Assembly (NCBI GenBank): GCA_028622995.1
Contig: JAJQJQ010000025.1
Span: 372,001-436,000 of the forward strand
Direction of reading: 5' to 3'
Source of the DNA: Panagrolaimus kolymaensis
Lineage: Eukaryota; Nematoda; Chromadorea; Rhabditida; Panagrolaimidae
Length of the DNA: 64,000 bases
Shown one piece after another: positions 26,813 through 35,850 of this stretch. The translations under genes and the position numbers were made by a program. The notes beneath the pieces were generated by a model. The model was not told where the DNA came from. It saw only the letters and a list, made by a program, of their open reading frames with translations, and searched no databases. Within the stretch, counting starts at the first letter, position 1; each line of letters begins with the position of its first letter.

Positions 26813-28727
26813 GCTTGCCCCTATTTAAATTTATTTTTATTTTCTCTAATTTTTTTAATTTGGTGCGATTATGTCATCGACAAATAAAATTCCAAAAATT
26901 TAGTAAAAACAAATCAATTAGGTTTAAGAAAAGCAATAACGAAAATCTCGCTTGCCCCTATTTAAATTTATTTTTATTTTCTCTAATTTTTTTAATTTGG
27001 TGCCATTATGTCATCGACAAATAAAATTCCAAAAATTTAGTAAAAACAAATCAATTAGGTTTAAGAAAAGCAATAACGAAAATCTCGCTTGCCCCTATTT
27101 AAATTTATTTTTATTTTCTCTAATTTTTTTAATTTGGTGCCATTATGTCATCGACAAATAAAATTCCAAAAATTTAGTAAAAACAAATCAATTAGGTTTA
27201 AGAAAAGCAATAACGAAAATCTCGCTTGCCCCTATTTAAATTTATTTTTATTTTCTCGAATTTTTTTAATTTGGTGCCATTATGTCATCGACAAATAAAA
27301 TTCCAAAAATTTAGTAAAAACAAATCAATTAGGTTTAAGAAAAGCAATAACGAAAATCTCGCTTGCCCCTATTTAAATTTATTTTTATTTTCTCGAATTT
27401 TTTTAATTTGGTGCCATTATGTCATCGACAAATAAAATTCCAAAAATTTAGTAAAAACAAATCAGTGAGCTCAATGATAAGCTTTATTTAAAATCTCGCT
27501 TGCCCCTTTTAAATTTATTTTTATTTTCTCTAATTTTTTTAATTTGGTGCCATTATGTCATCGACAAATAAAATTGCAAAAATTTAGTAAAAACAAATCA
27601 ATTAGGTTTAAGAAAAGCAATAACGAAAATCTCGCTTGCCCCTATTTAAATTTATTTTTATTTTCTCTAATTTTTTTAATTTGGTGCCATTATGTCATCG
27701 ACAAATAAAATTCCAAAAATTTAGTAAAAACAAATCAGTGAGCTCAATGATAAGCTTTATTTAAAATCTCGCTTGCCCCTATTTAAATTTATTTTTATTT
27801 TCTCGAATTTTTTTAATTTGGTGCCATTATGTCATCGACAAATAAAATTCCAAAAATTTAGTAAAAACAAATCAGTGAGCTCAATGATAAGCATTATTTA
27901 AAATCTCGCTTGCCCCTTTTAAATTTATTTTTATTTTCTCTAATTTTTTTAATTTGGTGCCATTATGTCATCGACAAATAAAATTCCAAAAATTTAGTAA
28001 AAACAAATCAGTGAGCTCAATGATAAGCTTTATTTAAAATCTCGCTTGCCCCTATTTAAATTTATTTTTATTTTCTCTAATTTTTTTAATTTGGTGCCAT
28101 TATGTCATCGACAAATAAAATTGCAAAAATTTAGTAAAAACAAATCAATTAGGTTTAAGAAAAGCAATAACGAAAATCTCGCTTGCCCCTATTTAAATTT
28201 ATTTTTATTTTCTCTAATTTTTTTAATTTGGTGCCATTATGTCATCGACAAATAAAATTCCAAAAATTTAGTAAAAACAAATCAGTGAGCTCAATGATAA
28301 GCTTTATTTAAAATCTCGCTTGCCCCTATTTAAATTTATTTTTATTTTCTCGAATTTTTTTAATTTGGTGCCATTATGTCATCGACAAATAAAATTCCAA
28401 AAATTTAGTAAAAACAAATCAGTGAGCTCAATGATAAGCTTTATTTAAAATCTCGCTTGCCCCTTTTAAATTTATTTTTATTTTCTCTAATTTTTTTAAT
28501 TTGGTGCCATTATGTCATCGACAAATAAAATTCCAAAAATTTAGTAAAAACAAATCAGTGAGCTCAATGATAAGCTTTATTTAAAATCTCGCTTGCCCCT
28601 ATTTAAATTTATTTTTATTTTCTCGAATTTTTTTAATTTGGTGCCATTATGTCATCGACAAATAAAATTCCAAAAATTTAGTAAAAACAAATCAGTGAGC
28701 TCAATGATAAGCTTTATTTAAAATCTC
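26813..28727 (+). repeat. Segmental duplication, second copy (partner 24214-26128)
   Basis: Matches 24214-26128 at a 2599-bp offset. The copies diverge on the left, where the preceding monomer has GGTACC (26725) in one place and not in the other, and on the right, where a normal CCTTTT monomer in the first copy corresponds to the poly-T monomer here. Confidence 0.88.
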
Positions 28728-28742
28728 GCTTGCCCCTTTTAA

Positions 28743-28743
<1 letters not shown>

Positions 28744-28767
<24 letters not shown>
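28744..28767 (+). repeat. 24-T homopolymer (copy 4)
   Basis: Exactly 24 T. It lies 6559 bp from copy 2 and belongs to the duplicated block 28318-30498. Confidence 0.93.
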
Positions 28768-28774
<7 letters not shown>

Positions 28775-29833
28775 TGCCATTATGTCATCGACAAATAAAA
28801 TTCCAAAAATTTAGTAAAAACAAATCAATTAGGTTTAAGAAAAGCAATAACGAAAATCTCGCTTGCCCCTATTTAAATTTATTTTTATTTTCTCGAATTT
28901 TTTTAATTTGGTGCAATTAAGTCATCGACAAATAAAATTGCAAAAATTTAGTAAAAACAAATCAATTAGGTTTAAGAAAAGCAATAACGAAAATCTCGCT
29001 TGCCCCTATTTAAATTTATTTTTATTTTCTCGAATTTTTTTAATTTGGTGCCATTATGTCATCGACAAATAAAATTGCAAAAATTTAGTAAAAACAAATC
29101 AATTAGGTTTAAGAAAAGCAATAACGAAAATCTCGCTTGCCCCTATTTAAATTTATTTTTATTTTCTCTAATTTTTTTAATTTGGTGCCATTATGTCATC
29201 GACAAATAAAATTCCAAAAATTTAGTAAAAACAAATCAGTGAGCTCAATGATAAGCTTTATTTAAAATCTCGCTTGCCCCTATTTAAATTTATTTTTATT
29301 TTCTCGAATTTTTTTAATTTGGTGCCATTAAGTCATCGACAAATAAAATTGCAAAAATTTAGTAAAAACAAATCAGTGAGCTCAATGATAAGCTTTATTT
29401 AAAATCTCGCTTGCCCCTATTTAAATTTATTTTTATTTTCTCGAATTTTTTTAATTTGGTGCCATTATGTCATCGACAAATAAAATTCCAAAAATTTAGT
29501 AAAAACAAATCAGTGAGCTCAATGATAAGCTTTATTTAAAATCTCGCTTGCCCCTTTTAAATTTATTTTTATTTTCTCTAATTTTTTTAATTTGGTGCCA
29601 TTATGTCATCGACAAATAAAATTCCAAAAATTTAGTAAAAACAAATCAGTGAGCTCAATGATAAGCTTTATTTAAAATCTCGCTTGCCCCTATTTAAATT
29701 TATTTTTATTTTCTCGAATTTTTTTAATTTGGTGCCATTATGTCATCGACAAATAAAATTCCAAAAATTTAGTAAAAACAAATCAGTGAGCTCAATGATA
29801 AGCTTTATTTAAAATCTCGCTTGCCCCTTTTAA

Positions 29834-29834
<1 letters not shown>

Positions 29835-29858
<24 letters not shown>
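29835..29858 (+). repeat. 24-T homopolymer (copy 5)
   Basis: Exactly 24 T. It lies 6559 bp from copy 3 and 1091 bp from copy 4, and keeps the TTGC state of copy 3, as expected if the whole block was copied at once. Confidence 0.93.
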
Positions 29859-29865
<7 letters not shown>

Positions 29866-30635
29866 TGCCATTATGTCATCGACAAATAAAATTGCAAAAA
29901 TTTAGTAAAAACAAATCAATTAGGTTTAAGAAAAGCAATAACGAAAATCTCGCTTGCCCCTATTTAAATTTATTTTTATTTTCTCGAATTTTTTTAATTT
30001 GGTGCAATTAAGTCATCGACAAATAAAATTGCAAAAATTTAGTAAAAACAAATCAGTGAGCTCAATGATAAGCTTTATTTAAAATCTCGCTTGCCCCTAT
30101 TTAAATTTATTTTTATTTTCTCGAATTTTTTTAATTTGGTGCCATTATGTCATCGACAAATAAAATTCCAAAAATTTAGTAAAAACAAATCAGTGAGCTC
30201 AATGATAAGCTTTATTTAAAATCTCGCTTGCCCCTTTTAAATTTATTTTTATTTTCTCGAATTTTTTTAATTTGGTGCCATTATGTCATCGACAAATAAA
30301 ATTGCAAAAATTTAGTAAAAACAAATCAATTAGGTTTAAGAAAAGCAATAACGAAAATCTCGCTTGCCCCTATTTAAATTTATTTTTATTTTCTCTAATT
30401 TTTTTAATTTGGTGCCATTATGTCATCGACAAATAAAATTGCAAAAATTTAGTAAAAACAAATCAATTAGGTTTAAGAAAAGCAATAACGAAAATCTCGC
30501 TTGCCCCTATTTAAATTTATTTTTATTTTCTCTAATTTTTTTAATTTGGTGCCATTATGTCATCGACAAATAAAATTCCAAAAATTTAGTAAAAACAAAT
30601 CAATTAGGTTTAAGAAAAGCAATAACGAAAATCTC

Positions 30636-31457
30636 GCTTGCCCCTATTTAAATTTATTTTTATTTTCTCTAATTTTTTTAATTTGGTGCGATTATGTCAT
30701 CGACAAATAAAATTCCAAAAATTTAGTAAAAACAAATCAATTAGGTTTAAGAAAAGCAATAACGAAAATCTCGCTTGCCCCTATTTAAATTTATTTTTAT
30801 TTTCTCTAATTTTTTTAATTTGGTGCCATTATGTCATCGACAAATAAAATTCCAAAAATTTAGTAAAAACAAATCAATTAGGTTTAAGAAAAGCAATAAC
30901 GAAAATCTCGCTTGCCCCTATTTAAATTTATTTTTATTTTCTCGAATTTTTTTAATTTGGTGCCATTATGTCATCGACAAATAAAATTCCAAAAATTTAG
31001 TAAAAACAAATCAATTAGGTTTAAGAAAAGCAATAACGAAAATCTCGCTTGCCCCTATTTAAATTTATTTTTATTTTCTCTAATTTTTTTAATTTGGTGC
31101 GATTATGTCATCGACAAATAAAATTCCAAAAATTTAGTAAAAACAAATCAATTAGGTTTAAGAAAAGCAATAACGAAAATCTCGCTTGCCCCTATTTAAA
31201 TTTATTTTTATTTTCTCTAATTTTTTTAATTTGGTGCCATTATGTCATCGACAAATAAAATTCCAAAAATTTAGTAAAAACAAATCAATTAGGTTTAAGA
31301 AAAGCAATAACGAAAATCTCGCTTGCCCCTATTTAAATTTATTTTTATTTTCTCGAATTTTTTTAATTTGGTGCCATTATGTCATCGACAAATAAAATTC
31401 CAAAAATTTAGTAAAAACAAATCAATTAGGTTTAAGAAAAGCAATAACGAAAATCTC
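30636..31457 (+). repeat. Tandem 3-monomer unit of 411 bp, two copies
   Basis: 30636-31046 and 31047-31457 have the same three form-B monomers: GCGATTATG with CTCTAA, GCCATTATG with CTCTAA, and GCCATTATG with CTCGAA, all with TTCC. This is the same unit length as at 19161-19982 but made of different monomers, so the two 3-mers arose independently. Confidence 0.87.
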
Positions 31458-32600
31458 GCTTGCCCCTATTTAAATTTATTTTTATTTTCTCGAATTTTTT
31501 TAATTTGGTGCCATTATGTCATCGACAAATAAAATTCCAAAAATTTAGTAAAAACAAATCAATTAGGTTTAAGAAAAGCAATAACGAAAATCTCGCTTGC
31601 CCCTATTTAAATTTATTTTTATTTTCTCTAATTTTTTTAATTTGGTGCCATTATGTCATCGACAAATAAAATTCCAAAAATTTAGTAAAAACAAATCAAT
31701 TAGGTTTAAGAAAAGCAATAACGAAAATCTCGCTTGCCCCTATTTAAATTTATTTTTATTTTCTCGAATTTTTTTAATTTGGTGCCATTATGTCATCGAC
31801 AAATAAAATTCCAAAAATTTAGTAAAAACAAATCAATTAGGTTTAAGAAAAGCAATAACGAAAATCTCGCTTGCCCCTATTTAAATTTATTTTTATTTTC
31901 TCGAATTTTTTTAATTTGGTGCCATTATGTCATCGACAAATAAAATTCCAAAAATTTAGTAAAAACAAATCAATTAGGTTTAAGAAAAGCAATAACGAAA
32001 ATCTCGCTTGCCCCTATTTTAATTTATTTTTATTTTCTCGAATTTTTTTAATTTGGTGCCATTAAGTCATCGACAAATAAAATTGCAAAAATTTAGTAAA
32101 AACAAATCAGTGAGCTCAATGATAAGCTTTATTTAAAATCTCGCTTGCCCCTATTTAAATTTATTTTTATTTTCTCGAATTTTTTTAATTTGGTGCCATT
32201 ATGTCATCGACAAATAAAATTCCAAAAATTTAGTAAAAACAAATCAGTGAGCTCAATGATAAGCTTTATTTAAAATCTCGCTTGCCCCTATTTAAATTTA
32301 TTTTTATTTTCTCGAATTTTTTTAATTTGGTGCCATTATGTCATCGACAAATAAAATTGCAAAAATTTAGTAAAAACAAATCAATTAGGTTTAAGAAAAG
32401 CAATAACGAAAATCTCGCTTGCCCCTATTTAAATTTATTTTTATTTTCTCTAATTTTTTTAATTTGGTGCCATTATGTCATCGACAAATAAAATTCCAAA
32501 AATTTAGTAAAAACAAATCAGTGAGCTCAATGATAAGCTTTATTTAAAATCTCGCTTGCCCCTATTTAAATTTATTTTTATTTTCTCGAATTTTTTTAAT

Positions 32601-32602
32601 TT
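32601..32602. other. Target-site duplication, left copy (TT)
   Basis: TT just left of CACTCACA. The same two bases are found right of the insert, while uninterrupted monomers contain them once in AATTTGGTG. A 2-bp TT duplication is short, so it could be partly coincidental. Confidence 0.65.
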
Positions 32603-32622
32603 CACTCACAGAAAAAAAGTAC
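32603..32622 (+). repeat. Left terminal inverted repeat of the insert
   Basis: CACTCACA followed by G, seven A and GTAC. Compared with the inverted right end, it differs at positions 9, 16 and 19 of the first 20. Confidence 0.85.
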
Positions 32623-32799
32623 CTTTATCATCCAAATACTTGGACTCTACTCGGTTTTAACTTGGATGGTCACGGAGCGACGGGTAGAAGTAAAACTTCG
32701 ACAAAAGTATCCTGTTAAATGATGAAAATGTCTTAAAACTTGGACAAAATTGAAAAAATTTGGGCAAAAAAAATTTTTTTGTTTGCGACCGCCAATATA

Positions 32800-33145
32800 T
32801 TTTTTATATGATTTTTTCCAAATTTAGAATTTGAACATCCAAAATTTATAAGCTTTTATTGAAGCATTCGGTCAAGCAATAAATTAGCCAGCCGATACCG
32901 AAGCATAGTCATCAATCGTGGTACTTTTCCTTGTCTACCAACGCCCTTCAGTTGAACAAAAATATCGACTGAAGAGTGCTGGCACAATGAATAGTCACAC
33001 CATTAATAGTCATGCAGCCATCATCAGAAATAACTAAATCGGTATATGCATGAAGCAACCAAAACTTGAACCTATATGAATACGCTAAAACGAAAAAATG
33101 ATGAATTGAAATAGGCCTCCAGACAACCAAAGAAAAAGTTTCGTC
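32800..33145 (-). pseudogene. Possible decayed coding remnant in the insert (unproven)
   Basis: On the minus strand an open stretch of about 65 codons ends in a stop at 32948-32950. It has no ATG near its left limit; the first start-like codon is TTG at 33130. Its C-terminal part contains STLQSIF, and a one-frame shift just beyond continues with GRQGKVPR before another stop. In Tc1/mariner transposases the N-terminal helix-turn-helix often has a STVQ-type recognition helix followed by a GRPRK-type basic hook. The resemblance is weak and the spacing differs by about two residues, so this is inference. No catalytic DDE segment can be seen. It may equally be random non-coding sequence of a MITE. 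Confidence 0.2.
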
Positions 33146-33192
33146 TCATTTTATTTGGACCGCTTTGTCTAATAAGATAGTCACAATGCGTT

Positions 33193-33270
33193 GTCCATCA
33201 AAAGTTGACAATATGTACACAAAAATGCTGAAAACAACTTTCAAAGTCGAAAAAAAACGGGTCCATCAAA
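33193..33270 (+). repeat. Subterminal direct repeat GTCCATCAAA, two copies, in the insert
   Basis: GTCCATCAAA occurs at 33193-33202 and 33261-33270, 68 bp apart on the same strand near the right end of the insert. Paired direct repeats inside long inverted repeats serve as transposase-binding sites in some Tc1-like elements (IR/DR type). That role is only suggested here, since a 10-bp AT-rich match can arise by chance. Confidence 0.4.
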
Positions 33271-33285
33271 TTCCGAAAAAGTATT

Positions 33286-33305
33286 GGACGTTTTTTTTGT
33301 GAGTG
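33286..33305 (-). repeat. Right terminal inverted repeat of the insert
   Basis: Read on the minus strand it begins CACTCACA, then seven A, then CGTCC. The outermost 8 bp are perfectly inverted relative to the left end. Confidence 0.85.
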
Positions 33306-33307
33306 TT
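33306..33307. other. Target-site duplication, right copy (TT)
   Basis: TT directly right of TGTGAGTG and before GGTGCCATTATG of the resumed monomer. Removing the insert and one TT restores a perfect 137-bp monomer. Confidence 0.65.
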
Positions 33308-33395
33308 GGTGCCATTATGTCATCGACAAATAAAATTGCAAAAATTTAGTAAAAACAAATCAATTAGGTTTAAGAAAAGCAATAACGAAAATCTC

Positions 33396-34078
33396 GCTTG
33401 CCCCTATTTAAATTTATTTTTATTTTCTCTAATTTTTTTAATTTTGTGCCATTATGTCATCGACAAATAAAATTGCAAAAATTTAGTAAAAACAAATCAA
33501 TTAGGTTTAAGAAAAGCAATAACGAAAATCTCGCTTGCCCCTATTTAAATTTATTTTTATTTTCTCTAATTTTTTTAATTTGGTGCGATTATGTCATCGA
33601 CAAATAAAATTCCAAAAATTTAGTAAAAACAAATCAATTAGGTTTAAGAAAAGCAATAACGAAAATCTCGCTTGCCCCTATTTAAATTTATTTTTATTTT
33701 CTCTAATTTTTTTAATTTGGTGCCATTATGTCATCGACAAATAAAATTCCAAAAATTTAGTAAAAACAAATCAATTAGGTTTAAGAAAAGCAATAACGAA
33801 AATCTCGCTTGCCCCTATTTAAATTTATTTTTATTTTCTCTAATTTTTTTAATTTGGTGCCATTATGTCATCGACAAATAAAATTCCAAAAATTTAGTAA
33901 AAACAAATCAATTAGGTTTAAGAAAAGCAATAACGAAAATCTCGCTTGCCCCTATTTAAATTTATTTTTATTTTCTCTAATTTTTTTAATTTGGTGCCAT
34001 TATGTCATCGACAAATAAAATTGCAAAAATTTAGTAAAAACAAATCAGTGAGCTCAATGATAAGCTTTATTTAAAATC
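33396..34078 (+). repeat. Form-B run right of the insert
   Basis: Five monomers, four of them form B, including one GTGCCATTATG monomer with TTTTGTGCC in place of TTTGGTGCC (about 33445) and one GCGATTATG monomer. The series resembles 30499-31046, showing that the insert landed inside a stretch homologous to that on its left. Form A resumes at about 34047. Confidence 0.8.
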
Positions 34079-35850
34079 TCGCTTGCCCCTATTTAAATTT
34101 ATTTTTATTTTCTCGAATTTTTTTAATTTGGTGCCATTAAGTCATCGACAAATAAAATTGCAAAAATTTAGTAAAAACAAATCAGTGAGCTCAATGATAA
34201 GCTTTATTTAAAATCTCGCTTGCCCCTATTTAAATTTAGTTTTATTTTCTCGAATTTTTTTAATTTGGTGCCATTAAGTCATCGACAAATAAAATTTCAA
34301 AAATTTAGTAAAAACAAATCAGTGAGCTCAATGATAAGCTTTATTTAAAATCTCGCTTGCCCCTATTTAAATTTATTTTTATTTTCTCGAATTTTTTTAA
34401 TTTGGTGCCATTAAGTCATCGACAAATAAAATTGCAAAAATTTAGTAAAAACAAATCAGTGAGCTCAATGATAAGCTGTATTTAAAATCTCGCTTGCCAC
34501 TATTTAAATTTATTTTTATTTTCTCGAATTTTTTAATTTGGTGCCATTAAGTCATCGACAAATAAAATTTCAAAAATTTAGTAAAAACAAATCAGTGAGC
34601 TCAATGATAAGCTTTAATTAAAATCTCGCTTGCCCCTTTTAAATTTATTTTTATTTTCTCTAATTTTTTTAATTTGGTGCCATTAAGTCATCGACAAATA
34701 AAATTCCAAAAATTTAGTAAAAACAAATCAGTGAGCTCAATGATAAGCTTTAATTAAAATCTCGCTTGCCCCTTTTAAATTTATTTTTATTTTCTCTAAT
34801 TTTTTTAATTTGCTGCCATTAAGTCATCGACAAATAAAATTCCAAAAATTTAGTAAAAACAAATCAGTGAGCTCAATGATAAGCTTTATTTAAAATCTCG
34901 CTTGCCCCTATTTAAATTTATTTTTATTTTCTGTAATTTTTTTAATTTGGTGCCATTAAGTCATCGACAAATAAAATTGCAAAAATTTAGTAAAAACAAA
35001 TCAATTAGGTTTAAGAAAAGCAATAACGAAAATCTCGCTTGCCCCTATTTAAATTTATTTTTATTTTCTCTAATTTTTTTAATTTGGTGCGATTATGTCA
35101 TCGACAAATAAAATTCCAAAAATTTAGTAAAAACAAATCAATTAGGTTTAAGAAAAGCAATAACGAAAATCTCGCTTGCCCCTATTTAAATTTATTTTTA
35201 TTTTCTCGAATTTTTTTAATTTGGTGCCATTAAGTCATCGACAAATAAAATTCCAAAAATTTAGTAAAAACAAATCAGTGAGCTCAATGATAAGCTTTAA
35301 TTAAAATCTCGCTTGCCCCTTTTAAATTTATTTTTGTTTTCTCTAATTTTTTTAATTTGGTGCCATTAAGTCATCGACAAATAAAATTCCAAAAATTTAG
35401 TAAAAACAAATCAGTGAGCTCAATGATAAGCTTTATTTAAAATCTCGCTTGCCCCTATTTAAATTTATTTTTATTTTCTCGAATTTTTTTAATTTGGTGC
35501 CATTAAGTCATCGACAAATAAAATTCCAAAAATTTAGTAAAAACAAATCAGTGAGCTCAATGATAAGCTTTAATTAAAATCTCGCTTGCCCCTTTTAAAT
35601 TTATTTTTATTTTCTCTAATTTTTTTAATTTGGTGCCATTAAGTCATCGACAAATAAAATTCCAAAAATTTAGTAAAAACAAATCAGTGAGCTCAATGAT
35701 AAGCTTTATTTAAAATCTCGCTTGCCCCTATTTAAATTTATTTTCTCTAATTTTTTTAATTTGGTGCCATTAAGTCATCGACAAATAAAATTCCAAAAAT
35801 TTAGTAAAAACAAATCAATTAGGTTTAAGAAAAGCAATAACGAAAATCTC
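34079..35850 (+). repeat. Form-A-rich segment with length variants
   Basis: Mainly form-A monomers. It holds several unusual copies: AAGCTGTATTT near 34474, GCCACTATT near 34495, a 6-T instead of 7-T run near 34528, TTTGCTGCC near 34810, TTCTGTAAT near 34930, TTTTTGTTTTC near 35333, and a monomer with a 6-bp deletion near 35740. Variants are denser here than in the homogeneous form-B region on the left. GCTTTAATTA first appears here. Confidence 0.85.
35701..35850 (+). repeat. 131-bp monomer with a 6-bp deletion
   Basis: The T-rich tract near 35738-35747 lacks one 6-bp repeat of the TTTTTA type, giving TTTATTTTCTCTAA directly. It was the only monomer with this deletion that I noticed. Slippage between the two short T-tracts is the simplest cause. 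Confidence 0.85.

Larger units (their letters stand above)
28318..30498 (+). repeat. Segmental duplication, second copy (partner 21759-23939)
   Basis: Second copy of the block at 21759-23939, in the same orientation and with no difference noticed by eye in the diagnostic positions. Its left edge abuts the right edge of the second copy of the 2599-bp-offset duplication, and it overlaps it by about three monomers. Confidence 0.87.
1..32602 (+). repeat. Satellite array, left arm (137-bp monomer)
   Basis: Uninterrupted head-to-tail copies of a monomer of about 137 bp, all in one orientation, roughly 238 copies. The spacing between successive GCTTGCCCC motifs is 137 in standard monomers, 136 in those with CCTTTT in place of CCTATTT, and 133 in five poly-T monomers. 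Copies are mostly over 95% identical outside one 26-bp block at monomer positions 105-130. A standard monomer has 35 G/C of 137. No other gene or element interrupts this arm. The array starts before base 1, because the first bases are already in monomer phase. Direct reading shows the repeat; a heterochromatic or centromeric location is inference from the class of sequence. Confidence 0.99.
32603..33305. mobile_element. MITE-like non-autonomous DNA transposon, 703 bp, inserted in the satellite
   Basis: The only non-satellite DNA in the window. It starts CACTCACA and ends TGTGAGTG. The first 20 bp match the inverted last 20 bp at 17 positions. It interrupts one monomer between AATTT and GGTGCC, with TT on both sides where the intact monomer has TT once, which fits a 2-bp target duplication. 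Subterminal motifs are also inverted: TCCAAATACTT (32631-32641) against AAGTATTGGA (33279-33288), and TCGG..GATGG (from 32651) against CCATC..CCGA (33262-33275), with an offset, so the true inverted repeats may be about 50 bp and degenerate. All frames carry stops within about 65 codons, so it cannot encode an intact transposase. CACT-type ends with a 2-bp duplication fit Tc1/mariner-like elements with an atypical TT target, or CACTA-like elements; the superfamily is not settled. Confidence 0.82.

Noticed and set aside
20272..29858. The 24-T runs as poly(A) tails of inserted retroelements (minus strand)
   Set aside because: No foreign sequence or target-site duplication accompanies the runs; they replace the monomer's own T-rich tract, with normal satellite on both sides and a shorter, not longer, monomer.
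32758..32785. Palindromic A8/T7 tract in the insert as a regulatory element
   Set aside because: A simple AT homopolymer junction with no supporting context; common in AT-rich transposon interiors.
32948..33130. 60-codon open frame on the minus strand of the insert as a functional gene
   Set aside because: It starts at TTG, is short, has a stop a few codons upstream of its left limit, and shows no complete domain. At most it is a decayed remnant, listed as a low-confidence pseudogene.
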